Shown here: positions 30,468-42,362 of the stretch, one piece after another | How positions within the stretch are numbered: position 1 is the stretch's first letter | Layout: each line of letters opens with the position of its first letter | Assembly (NCBI GenBank): GCA_028274465.1 | Contig: CM051455.1 | Location: forward strand, 109,180,261 to 109,244,260 | Direction of reading: 5' to 3' | Length of the DNA: 64,000 bases | DNA from: Plantago ovata | Taxonomy: Eukaryota > Streptophyta > Magnoliopsida > Lamiales > Plantaginaceae | Notes under the pieces: model-generated | The model's database searches: none | Told to the model about the DNA's origin: nothing | What the model saw: only the letters and a program-made list of their open reading frames with translations | Program-made: the position numbers and the translations under genes

Positions 30468-31740
30468 TGATGAACGCGCGGATGTCGTGCTCCGGGTTCA
30501 GTCAAATAAATTTGTAATTAGCCAAAGGCAATCCACAACTACAACGAAAATCGTAGTGTAGCAGTAGAATGACTCGAGTGTCGTTCTCTCACGACTATAA
30601 CTAACTTAATCAAATCTAATTTAGAATATAAAAACAGCAAACAGATAGCAAAGGGGTTTCTAGCAGATAATGGAGATTGGTGATAGTATGGTCCTTCTTA
30701 GCATAACGGGTCGATAATCATGCATAAATTCCTCGGTCTTGCATAGAGATCTTTGAATCAATCTAGTGTCCTGTTGCAAATATCAAGCAATACGAAGATA
30801 ATTGGTCTGACAAGTCAATCACTATTGTCCTAATGTGTTCCGTAATTATTCACCACTACGAAGATAATTGGTCTGATGGTTGACAAGTTACCAATTGTGC
30901 ATAATAATTAATACAACATACGAGAATTTAGGTTGTGCCTGATCAACGAATAAAGCAATGACACGGAGTATAATGCGCGATATAGCCATTAGCATTATTA
31001 TCTTCCCTTCGCTAAGAATTCACATACTACCACCAACGATAAGTTTAGCTACTCATAATAGGCATGCAATCAACAGAAATCATAGAAGAAAACATGTTGA
31101 AAGAATATAATAAAATAAGTAGAATAAAACTGTAAGATACAAAGTTACCGAAGGTTGTCAATCTCCGGATGATTGCGATCCTACGAGCTCCAAACTGCTA
31201 TGAAAAAGTATCCCCTAAGCTACGGACCCCCAGAACAGGCTCTGGGAAGTCCCTACCTAAAACTATAGAGAAAGGTGGGAGAGAAGGTCTGGAAAGATAT
31301 GATTTTCGGAGAAAACTGAGCAACTATATATAGGCCCCGAAATACCACGGGGCGGTTCGTCCCACCTCCGCGGCGGTTTGCCCCCGAGTTTTTCTCGCGG
31401 AATTCCGCGTTTTCGACGCGTTTTTGGATTTCTTCCCCTTTTCGGACTCGGTTTCTGACTTCTAGTAGCCTTCTAACCTCCAGATTCGGCCCCTAGACTC
31501 CAAATCCTATCCGGAAACCTTCAGATACTCCAAATAGGCTTCTGGAACAACAATTCCTTGTCAACTTTAATATAATTGCCCGGAAATCTTCGAATTTCAA
31601 CCAAAACCTGTAAAATAAAATCTAAAGGGAAACGTGACACTATTCTAATAAAATGTACTAAAATATAGCTAAATTAACATAGAGGATAGCTAAAATAGGT
31701 GAAAAAGACTCGAATGAAAGTGTAAAATACACATTCATCA
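30468..31740 (-). repeat. G3 inner LTR 2 (1273 bp)
   Basis: A full family 1 LTR whose U5 end (TGATGAACGCGCGGATGTCG) matches the terminal LTR at 25754. It has a PBS on its left and a PPT on its right, so it works as a shared LTR between two units on the minus strand. Confidence 0.9.
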
Positions 31741-32606
31741 AACTCCCCAAACTGAACCTTTGCTTGTCCTCAAGCAACTAAGCTAGACTCTAATACAAAA
31801 AACATGCAAGACACAAAATGGAGTTTCATGCCAAATAAAATGAACTAATCTACTGAATCTACCAAAAAACATATGAACAAAAACCATATAAATCAAAGCA
31901 TGAATATAGGTTGAAGAATACCTCGATTGACTTATACACATCCACATAAGCACTTATGTCAAGACAAGATAGTCTCTCGTAACATTCTCTACCTGGACTT
32001 AGTCAGTGACTACGTAATGATGCATGCTAAGATACGAATGGTTGCCCCGTGCCTATGAAACTTAGGACTTACTGCTGTTCCACCATGTTAAGACTTTTCC
32101 TCAAAAGAGGTCGAACCAGTACTGGCTCTAATCAAACGAAGGAGGGTTCCCTATAAAAGATAACTCTCCCCTATTCTACCCATCTCTCAAGTAAAGTCTT
32201 AAGCTATTCACCACTTCCTGAATGGCAGGACGAGGGTGGTCTAGAACAGATGACAGTCAAGACAAAAAGATAAAAGATAAAGACACGATTACGAACATTA
32301 CAAAATGGAAAAGACGCAACACTTTGCTAAACTGCTATTTGGCTTTCTTTTCTTTTGGACCCTTCTTTGCTTTTTTGGGGTCTTTTCTGTTTTTTTTTTC
32401 TTTCCAGATTCTTTTTTCTTTTTTCTTTGTCTCTTTTTTTCTGGAATTTTTCTTTCTTTTTTTCGATTTTTCTAGCCAGCAGTAGCATAACAAAAAGAGA
32501 AACAAAATGACTTACACGACTTCCCCAAACCTATTCGAAAGAATAGGTTGGAGTACAAAATTCACGGAAAAGGAAAAATAAACTCACGATACGAAAAATG
32601 AAAAAC
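31741..32606 (-). other. G3 second 3' non-coding fragment with PPT
   Basis: On the plus strand it opens with AACTCCCCAAACTGAACC (the PPT in reverse) and the hairpin TTGCTTGTCCTCAAGCAA. One AACCTATTC hairpin lies at 32528-32549. The fragment ends inside the family 3' region, joined to an LTR piece at about 32607 through a short ACAG/ATAG overlap. Confidence 0.75.
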
Positions 32607-32812
32607 AGGCTTCTGGAACACCAAATTCCTTGTCAACTTCAATATATTTGCCCGGGAATCTTCGAATTTCAACCAAAACCTGTAAAATAAAATGTAAATG
32701 GAAACGTGACACTATTCTAATAAAATGTACTAAAATATAGCTAAATTAACATAGAGGATAGCTAAAATAGGTGAAAAAGACTCGAATGAAAGTGTAAAAT
32801 ACACATTCATCA
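32607..32812 (-). repeat. G3 LTR 5' fragment
   Basis: The first 206 bp of a family 1 LTR (minus strand, TGATGAATG at 32812). The rest is deleted at the junction near 32607. It is bounded by ATATC at 32813-32817. Confidence 0.85.
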
Positions 32813-32817
32813 ATATC

Positions 32818-33126
32818 CTAGTATTCTTTCCGATAAGCTGTTCATCCGTGGAGACCAAGGTTGAGGTTCAAGGAGCTGGAAACTGACTTTTATTGTCTTG
32901 CAGATAATCAAAGTATTGCAGATATCTTCGACTTCGACGAAGGAGAAGATTCACCGGATTATTACGAAGACTTGGAAGCTGTGCTTGCTTTTGGAGTATT
33001 GTAAGTCTTCTAATTGATGTGTTTAAATATATACGGCATATACATGATCAATTAACCTGCATGTTAATAAAATTTTTGAAATTCCGCTGCGTACCCTAGG
33101 GGTAACTCTGACCGTATTTTCTTACA
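32818..33126 (+). repeat. Copia A LTR-a, right part
   Basis: It continues LTR-a after G3 (CTAGTATTCTTTCCGATAAG) to TTTTCTTACA and is followed by the PBS TGGTATCAGAGC at 33128-33139. Confidence 0.92.
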
Positions 33127-33369
33127 GTGGTATCAGAGCGAGGTTAATTGATTACGTATATACGTATATATGTTGTATGCTTTTGTAGTTTATGTGGATG
33201 CATTTGATTCTATGATTAATTCGATTTTCAAAAGTTTGTTTTATATAAATTTAGAATTTATATTTTTCAAAAAAAAAAAATTATTTAAATGTATATATAT
33301 TTGACTGGGCCGCTTGCGGCCGCAGGCGCCCGCAAGCACCTTAGGGGACGGGACTAGGTCCCATCCCCG

Positions 33370-33510
<141 letters not shown>

Positions 33511-33963
33511 TCGGATTGGACCCAAAATCGAATTTTTGAAAATTTTTGAGAAATTGAATTTTATATTTTGAATATAAACATGATTTAATTGTAATTGTTT
33601 TTAACTAGAGGGGTTAAATTTAATTCGTATAAAGTTAAGCGGCTTATTTGTGATTTATCAATTTATTGTTTATTACAAATAAGTCCCTCTACTTTTGAAT
33701 TTTAGATTTAACACCTCCAAGGTTTCGAAAATTACAATTGAGTCCTTCGAGTTTTCGAAAATTGCTACCTGGTCAATAGAATTTTCAATTTTTCAATCTA
33801 GTCCAAATTTTCAATTTTTTCATAGAGATTATAAGTATGGGATTATAATTTTCATAATGAAGTTATGAAGTCATTTGGCATCCACATAGGCTACTACTTG
33901 TTTGTTTGCTCGATATGCTATTGTTTGACAATGCATGTTTAAATTTCACGTATTTTACTTTCC

Positions 33964-34140
33964 GTTCGACCGCTATGCATGCGATGGTAGGCGGCGCCCT
34001 CTTATTTGTCGGACCGCATATGTTATATATGGGTAGGCGGCGCCCATTATGTGCTTGACCGCGTTTAAAACTAAAATGGATAGGGGCATCCATTACGTGT
34101 AGACCGTTCATGCATGATGGGTAGGCGGCGCCCTTATTTG
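33964..34140 (+). repeat. GGCGCC-centred leader repeats, unit 2
   Basis: The segment GGGTAGGCGGCGCCC plus a tail with TTATTTGT or GTGCTTGACCGC occurs about four times (33986, 34031, degenerate at 34078, 34119), spaced 40-50 bp, each followed by a GACCG element in most cases. The core GGCGCC is self-complementary. Confidence 0.75.
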
Positions 34141-34700
34141 TTTGTAGATGACGGATAATAACCCTCAAGCTACAAGCCCCAACAAATATAAGTGCAGAGA
34201 TATATATATATATGTATGTATTTCTTAGATGCTTTCCATGGGGTGCTTTAATTATGAACTTTCATTGCGTTTCCCTGTATTCGCGACCTCGTCTTGCAGA
34301 CTCGCAGTGATCGTCAGATTAGAGTAAGCCTATGGTTATAACTTACTGCATATTGTATCTAGCGACCTCGATAGGTACAATATGTAGAGCATCGGGTTAA
34401 ATTAGATTTAACACCCAAGAGTTGCGTGACGCAATTGGATAGTCCTACCGGTCATATTATGCTATGCGACCAGCCCCCGTTGGAGTATAGCATAGTATGG
34501 ATTTGGATCTTGGCCACTACGGTAACTTGTTGGACATTACCCGTATGTTTGTTGTGGGGGAAAGCATATGTGAAAATAGTGGGAGCTAAACAGCTAAAGG
34601 ATCTTGTTGTTTAGTTATGTTGACTGTGTATTTAGAAATAGTATTTCAATGGTTGATTTATTATTTTCGTTCTATATTATTTCTCCTTAGGAAAACATAA

Positions 34701-35278
34701 ATGGCTATACCGTCCTTCGAGCTCATTGCGAACTTGGAGTTGCAAAAGCTAACAGGACCAAACTACGTGGATTTCTATATCCATGAGGTACGAAGGGTGC
34801 TATGGCACAACGAGGTTGAGTATGTGTTAGACGAACCTATCCCTCCACCTCCCACTGAGTTGACTACTGCAACCTATGATTGCTATTATGAGATGTCAGT
34901 GGAAAAGGCCGAGTTTGTGAAGAATTTGTTGCTGAATGCTATGTCTGACAATATGGTTGGATCATGCCGAGAGAAGGAACCATATGAGATTGTGAGATAT
35001 CAAGGATGTGTGAAGGGTTCGAAGCTATCAAGATCATGCTTATCCAAAGACTTGAGACAGAAGAGCTGTCGCCTGAACAAGTCAAGTCATTGATTGATTT
35101 TCTCTTTCTCTTTATCGTGGAAAGATTGTTGCAATCTATTCAGAATCCCGAAGTCGGGACAACAACAAAGTCAATTGCAGAGAGACCTATTGCCAACGAG
35201 TTTCTAAGGGTCAATCGTAGACCCAAAGGGAACAAGGGTGGCAAGAATGCACGCAATCGTAAGATGGCTAAGTTTTGA
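34701..35278 (+). pseudogene. Copia A unit 2 gag, frameshifted
   Basis: It is closely similar to unit 1 gag (MAIPSFELIANLELQKLTG...). The first frame runs 34701-35093, the second 35006-35278, so the same frameshift as in unit 1 is present near 35010-35050. A 48-bp segment present in unit 1 is deleted after FLF near 35108. It ends with the same basic tail and TGA. Confidence 0.8.
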
Positions 35279-35284
35279 CTTAGG

Positions 35285-36559
35285 ATGGAGATTTGTCTCT
35301 ATTGCAAACTCAAGGGCCATTGGAAGAAGGATTGTCCTCGACTGAGGGCAGATCAAGCTATGGAGCCACCAGCTTCTAGCTCAAGTATGTTTGTTATTGA
35401 AATGAACATGACTACTTTTGACTCCAATGTTTGGGTATTAGATACAGCTTGTGGCTCACACATTTGTAATAATGTGCAGGGGCTAATTGAACACATGCTA
35501 GTCAAGCAAGGTGAAATCGACTTGCATGTTGGGAACGACAATCCAGTTGAAGCCAAACGCGTTGGACGCTGCAAGATAGATTTACCATCAGGACAATGTT
35601 TAGTACTTGATAACGTTTATTTTGTTCCATCCATTGCCAGAAATATTATTTCCATTCCATTGTTGGACAATTTGGGTTTTTCCTTTCGTTTTGCTAATAA
35701 TACTTGTTATTTTTCGCTAAATGACCAGTATTATAGAAAAGCTCGCTTAGTGAATGGTTTATATATTTTGCAAACTAGTCTACCTTTATTTCAAATACAT
35801 AACAAATAACCGTCTTCAAGTTGGAAGAATAATCCATCTTATCTATGGCACTATCGTCTAGGCCATATCAATGAAACACGGATTCAAAGACTAAGGAAGT
35901 TGGACTACTTAGAACCATTTGATTTCGAATCATATGGTACATGTGAATCATTTGTTAAGGGTAAGATGACGAACAAACCCTTCGTTGGACAAGGTGTTCG
36001 TGCCACTCGCTGCTTAGAGCTCATACATACCGATGTATGTGGACCTTTTAAAGTCCAAGCACGTGGAGGTTATTCTTACTTCGTTACCTTTACTAACTAT
36101 TTCTCAAGGTATGGATATATTTATCTTATGAAGAATAAATCTGAGACCTTTGGGAAATTCAATGAGTTTAGGAATGAGGTCGAGAATGAATTGAACCTAA
36201 GGATAGTCACTCTTCGATCAGATCGAGGAGGTGAATACCTTAGTGAAGAATTTATCGACTACTTGAAGGAAAATGGAATTCAATCGCAATGGACCCCTCC
36301 TGGAACACCACAATTAAATGGTGTGTCTGAGAGAAGGAATCGAACCCTGCTAGAGATGGTGAGATCAATGATTGGATTCTCGACTCTTCCAAAATATCTA
36401 TGGGGATATACGCTACAAATTGCAATCTACATTCTGAACCGTGTACCATCTAAATCAGTGGAGAAAACTCCTTATGAGTTATCGAAAGGAAAGAATCCCT
36501 CACTGGGCTATCTTAGACCTTGGGGCTGTCTTGCCGATAGTCAAATTGTTGCTCACTGA
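35285..36559 (+). pseudogene. Copia A unit 2 zinc knuckle, protease, integrase
   Basis: Zinc knuckle CLYCKLKGHWKKDC, protease VLDTACGSHIC, pre-integrase segment and integrase core ([25 protein letters not shown]) are all in one frame, interrupted by TAA at 35807-35809 where units 1 and 3 have Gln. The zinc region has CESFVKGKM, with the same Cys to Phe change as unit 1. An extra base near 36530 shifts the frame, and the ORF ends at 36559. Functions are as in unit 1; the copy is dead. Confidence 0.87.
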
Positions 36560-37883
36560 TAAGTTAGATGCCAAGGGTGTCAAAGTTTATTTCATAGGCT
36601 ATCCTCGTTAGACGAGAGGCTATGAATTCTATCATGCTGAAGATCACAAGGTGATAGTATTTAGAAACGTCAAGTTTTTAGACGCAGAATACCTCGAAGA
36701 AGAGAGGTTAGATGATATGATAGAACTTGAAGAAATTCAAGACTTTGACACGCGCGAACATGAGTTCTCTAAATCTTCTGATTTGGACTCAAGTTCAGTG
36801 GGAGCTTTCGAAGAAGACAAGGGTAATGATATGACACTTGCTAGGCATGTCATAGTCAGTGGGAGTCCTGTGATTAGATCAACAGCTGAAACCACACCAA
36901 TAGAACCCGTTGTCAATGGACCTGTGCAACAAGTTGCACAAGAGCAGCCTCCCGCTAGGGAACAGGGTCGTAGCACGCGACCGGCTGCATCATTGCCCAC
37001 TGATAATGTTCGTGTTACACGAAGCCAGAAAAGAAAAGCACTAGAAAAGCCGACAGAAGCACCAGTTGAGCTCCGTAGGTCGAAGAGGATCCCAAAAGGA
37101 CCTTAGAAGCAAAGCGTTATGATAGAAGACATCAATGAACTTGATGTTGGCTTATCAGATCGGGAAGACCCCGAGACCTACAAAGAGGCAATAAATGATA
37201 TTTACTCAGACAGATGGCAAGAGGCCATGGAATTGGAAATAGACTCCATGTACCTGAACCAAGTTTGGAGCTTGGTAGACTTGCCCCAAGGGGTTAGACC
37301 TATTGGGTGCAAATGGGTCTTTAAACGAAAGACAGATGCCGATGGGAAGGTACAAATGCACAAGGCTAGACTTGTGGCGAAGGGTTACACACAAAGGTAT
37401 GGCATCGATTACGATGAAACCTTTTCACCGGTAGCAAAGTTGAAGTCTATTCGAATTCTACTTGCGATAGCTGCCTACTATGATTATGAGATCTGATAGA
37501 TGGATGTAAATACTGTCTTCCTCAATGACCACCTTGAGGAAGAGGTCTATATGGTACAGCCGGAAGGTTTTATTAGTAAAACCAGACAAACTGCTGTATG
37601 CAAATTACATATATCCATCTATGGGCTAAAGCAAGCGTCTAGGAGCTGGAATATCCGCTTTGACGAAGCTGTTAAATCTTTTGACTTCGTCAGAAGCGTA
37701 GAAGATCCCTGTGTCTACACTAGGCACAGCGACAAGGGAGTCGTTTTCATGATCATTTATGTTGATGACATTTTGATCATGGGAAACAATCTCTCTATGC
37801 TAGAAGAGACTAAAGTTTGTTTATCAAGTACCTTCTCAGTGAAGGACTTGGGTGAAGCGAACTACATCCTAGGGATAAAGTGA
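36560..37883 (+). pseudogene. Copia A unit 2 linker and RT, no RNase H
   Basis: After the frameshift the linker frame (36651-37106) is acidic and ends in KRIPKGP before TAG, as in unit 1. The RT frame 37119-37883 is broken by two stops in a row, TGA-TAG at 37494-37499, just before MDVNTVFLND, where unit 3 has Trp-Gln. YVDD is intact near 37758-37769. The frame runs into the LTR after ILGIK at exactly the same junction as unit 1; RNase H and PPT are absent. Confidence 0.88.
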
Positions 37884-39989
37884 TAGTGTATATGTCCTAG
37901 AGACAGTCCTTATTAAAGGCATGCAACCCTTATAGAGGGAATATATGTACTATTACACAGGTCAACGTAATATAATATATGTTTGTTGTTTGACTATTGA
38001 GTATCGTTTTCATATTTATATTACACCAGGCATGCAGCATGTCATATCTCTATTTCTGTCTGTATTGATATTAAACATGTCCCCTCGGATAGATGACCGA
38101 TCACACAGATAGTGGTAGCTATGTGAGTTATCATCTATCCCAAACTATCCGTAGTCGAGGTTCATCTTGGATGTAGGGGTTTGAATGAACCAGCTGAGAC
38201 TAGTATGCATGGAGGTTATACTTGTTGGAGCAAGTGTGAGCCGATCCCACGGCCACGGAATGGATTGTTGGACAATCAAGAAACGTTCCGATAACTGCGC
38301 ATAGTTGTTCGAAGGATGATTACCGAACAGTGGAAGTACCCACCGGACACTCTCATCGATGTATACTCTACACCGAAATGTCTATGGGAACCGGTAAGTT
38401 GTCGAAGTGATGCCAGTCGTCCTTTGGACTTACAAGACTTTATCATCACATTTGTTGCCCCATATCCTTGGTGGACCCGTCGATGTCAGCTCCGAATAAG
38501 CAGTTGACCCAAGATACAATCCAGGATTATGGCTGCATACAAATCGGGATGATAAGTGTTTCTGTGAAGGATTCATCTCTCATGTGTAGCACAGGAGAGC
38601 ACTGCTCATAGTCGTTCATAGTTGTGATTGGTAAAACCGCTGGTCAGCGTATCAATATTATTATGATGGTCATAATAGATATTGGATTCACCATGCAACT
38701 CACTGAAGACGCCCGTGGATGTACTATTGGGATAGACACTTCATCGATCCTAGATGCATTCGAGTCAATCAGATGAAGGGACGTTACCATCGCCGCGTTG
38801 AGCGCAACAGATTTCGCAACGAAAGGGTTTGCTTTGAGAAACCTCTCAAACGTCCTCATGTATTAATATTGCAAATTGAACCGTCTAGGAATTCCATTTT
38901 GCCTAGTCTCGGACTTGCTTAATACAATGAGGCCCTATGGGTCACACTATGTGGTGATTCAGCTTATCCGAATATCCTTGAAGATGGAATCGCAATTAAT
39001 TTAGAATTAATTGTGGTTGATGGATTATAATTGATTTGGAATTAATTGTAATATTTTGTGGCTCAATTAATGATTTGGAGTTATTAATTGAATTGGCTAA
39101 TTAATTGTATTTTATGTAAATACAATTAAAGATTATATTTTAGAAATATAATAGAGGTTTGATTTGAAAGGATATGTTAATTTGGAATTAATATATGCAC
39201 ATGCGCAAAATCTACTTGGAGTTTGAATTGCCTTAAAACTATAAGTGGGTCCCAAAATCGGGACCCACCGAACCTCCCTGGGGGAGCGCGCGCGCGCAGC
39301 TGAGATAGGGGAAGGAGTTCGACTCCTTCCTCTATTAGAAGTCCAAGGGATAAGTTAGATTTTCCTGATTGAGTTCTAACTTGATTGGGAATGAATCTAG
39401 ACTTGAATTGGTTTCCTAGTGCGATAAGAATTAGATTCTTATTCCTTTATGAAGTCTAATTGATTATTCATTAGGCTTCTATTGACTACTATATATAGTA
39501 GACTATTAGAGAGCTTTTGACATAGACTTTCACATCGTTGAATACCCAGACATATAGTTTGTCTACCAGTTTTCTTAGAGAAAATAAAACGCTCTCCCCT
39601 ACATCTCCCTAGCCCACGCGCGCGCCACCCCTCACCGGAGGAAAACCGCCGCCCCATCTTCTTGGCCACACAAGAATATCCTAGTATTCTTTCAGATAAG
39701 TTGTTCATCCGTGGATACCAAGGTTGAGGTTCAAGGAGCTGGAAACTAACTTTTATCGTCTTGCAGATAATCAAAGTATTGCAGATATCTTCGACTTCGA
39801 CGAAGGAGAAGATTCACCGGATTATTACGAAGACTTGGAAGCTGTGCTTGCTTTTGGTGTATTGTAAGTCTTCTAATTGACGTGTTTAAATATATACGGC
39901 ATATACATGATCAATTAACCTGCATGTTAAGAAAATTTTTGAAATTCCGCTGCGTACCCTAGGGATAACTCTGACCGTATTTTCTTACA
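37881..39989 (+). repeat. Copia A LTR-b (2109 bp), complete
   Basis: The only LTR of the family here without an insertion: TGATAGTGTA to TTTTCTTACA. Left is unit 2 RT, right is the unit 3 PBS (39991-40002). It contains the TATA box near 39487 and a GCGCGCGCGC run near 39286. Confidence 0.93.
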
Positions 39990-40140
39990 GTGGTATCAGA
40001 GCGAGGTTAATTGATTACGTATATACGTATATATGTTGTATGATTTTGTAGTTTATGTGGATGCAATTGATTCTATGATTAATTCGATTTTCAAAGGTTT
40101 GTTTTTATATAAATTTAGAATTTATATTTTTCAAAAAAAA

Positions 40141-40378
<238 letters not shown>

Positions 40379-40844
40379 AATTTTTTTTTCTCGAATTGGA
40401 CCCAAAATTGAATTTTTGAAAATTTTGAGAAATTGAATTTTATATTTTGAATATAAATATGATTTAATTGTTATGGTTTTTAACTAGAGGGGTTAAATTT
40501 AATTCGTATAAAGTTAAGGGGCTTATTTGTGATTTATCAATTTATTGTTTATTACAAATAAGTCCCTCTACTTTTGAATTTTAGATTTAACACCTCCAAG
40601 GTTTCGAAAATTACAATTTAGTCCTTCGAGTTTTCAAAAATTGCTACCTGGTCAATAGAATTTTCAACTTTTCAATCTAGTCCAAATTTTCAATTTTTTC
40701 ATAGAGATTATAAGTATGGGATTATAATTTTCATAATGAAGATATGAAGTCATTTGGCATCCACATAGGCTACTACTTGTTTGTTTGCTCGATATGCTAT
40801 TGTTTGACAATGCATGTTTAAATTCCACGTATTTTACTTTCTGT

Positions 40845-41020
40845 TCGATCGCTATGCATGCGAAGGTAGGCGGCGCCCTCTTATTTGTCGGACCGCATAT
40901 GTTATGTATGGGTAGGCGGCGCCCATTATGTGCTTGACCGCGTTTAGAACTAAAATGGATAGGGGGCATCCATTACGTGTAAACCGCTCATGCATGATGG
41001 GTAGGGGGCGCCCTTATTTG
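40845..41020 (+). repeat. GGCGCC-centred leader repeats, unit 3
   Basis: Same repeat as at 33964-34140, with copies at about 40866, 40910, 40958 (degenerate) and 40999. Confidence 0.75.
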
Positions 41021-41577
41021 TTTGTAGATGACGGATAACAACCCTCAAGCTACAAGCCCCAACCAATATAAGTGCAGAGATATATATATGTATGTATTTC
41101 TGAGATGCTTTCCATTGGGTGCTTTAATTATGAACTTTCATTGCGTTTCCCTGTATTCGCGACCTCGTCTTGCAGACTCGCAGTGATCGTCAGATTAGAG
41201 TAATCCTATGGTTATAACTTACTGCATATTGTATCTAGCGACCTCGATAGGTACAATATGTAGAGCATCGGTTTAGATTAGATTTAACACCCAAGAGTTG
41301 CGTGACGCAATTGGATAGTCCTACTGGTCATATTATGCTATACGACCAGCCCCCGTTGGAGTATAGCATAGTATGGATTTGGATCTTGGCCACTACGGTA
41401 ACTTGTTGGACATTACCCGTATGTTTGTTGTGGAGGAAAGCATATGTGAAAATAGTGGGAGCTAAACAGCTAAAGGATCTTGTTGTTTAGTTATGTTGAC
41501 TGTGTATTTAGAAATAGTATTTCAATGGTTGATTTATTATTTTCGTTCTATACTATTTCTCCTAAGAAAAAACCGAA

Positions 41578-42362
41578 ATGGCGAGTATCTCGCTCCGTGC
41601 TGTCTTAGAGAAGCAAATTTTGACCGGACCAAACTTCCTAGATTGGATCAGGAATATACGTTTGGTGTTGAGGTACGAAAGGATTGAGTACGTCTTGGAC
41701 GAGGCTAACCCCGTGTGTCCCGAGAATCAGACTGCCGATCAGGTTGCTGCTTGGAATCAAGCCAACAAGGCAAAGTCTGATCAGCATCATGAGGATGCTA
41801 GATCCGCACAGCGTATTATGCTGGCGGCAATGAGCAATGAGCCGCAGAGGCAACATGAAAGCATGTTGCCGTATGAGATGCTGAAGCATCTTGAGTCGCT
41901 CTTTAAGACGACAGCTAAAAGTGTTGAATTTGATTTGATCAAAGAGATACCCAGATGCAAGCTCAATGAAGGATCGAACATGTCTGAACATGTTCTCAAG
42001 ATGAGAATAAGATCATGGTGATCTTTGTCATTCAATCATTACCGAGTTCGTATTCGCAGTTCATCAATAACCACCATGAATGCGAAGGACGTTACACTGC
42101 CCGAACTCCATAATCTGCTGAATACATATGATCAAACTCTTCCTAAGAAGGAGAAATCGATCATGTATGTTGCGCAACCGTCTAACCCAAACCCGAGAAA
42201 CAAAGGTGCTAAGGGTAAGGCAAAGTCGGGAGCCAAGGCTGACACTTCGAGTGATAGGCCTAAGCGTCTGAACTAGAAAAGGAAGTTCAAGAGGAGCGGA
42301 ACGGTACACACAGATGAATGTCTTTTCTGTAAGCAGAAAGGGCATTGGAAGAAAGATTGCCC
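41578..42362 (+). pseudogene. Copia A unit 3 gag, unlike units 1 and 2
   Basis: ATG at 41578 starts MASISLRAVLEKQILTGPNF; about 140 residues follow, with the copia gag pattern FLDWIRNIRLVL and LPYEMLKHLESLF (UBN2-like). The frame breaks near 42000-42030 and continues in 42025-42276 (basic, NPNPRNKGAKGKAKSGAKAD), stopping at TAG 42274-42276. The zinc knuckle CLFCKQKGHWKKDC lies at 42319-42360 in another frame. This gag is only weakly similar to those of units 1 and 2, although the leader before and the protease after are nearly identical, so the gag was exchanged. Confidence 0.8.

Larger units (their letters stand above)
25754..32812 (-). mobile_element. G3: composite family 1 gypsy insertion, minus strand
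   Basis: The insertion is flanked by ATATC on both sides. Reading the minus strand from 32812: an LTR fragment, 3' non-coding region, PPT, a full LTR, PBS and short leader, a second full LTR, PBS, leader, gag, 3' non-coding region, and a truncated LTR at 25754. The first base of the terminal LTR is G instead of T. Thus one target duplication bounds more than one element; it is a concatemer or the product of recombination and nested insertion. No RT or integrase is present. Confidence 0.8.

Noticed and set aside
34426-34614. 62-codon open stretch conserved in leaders of units 2 and 3
   Set aside because: The units are recent copies of each other, so an open frame is not evidence of selection, and no homologous protein is recognised.
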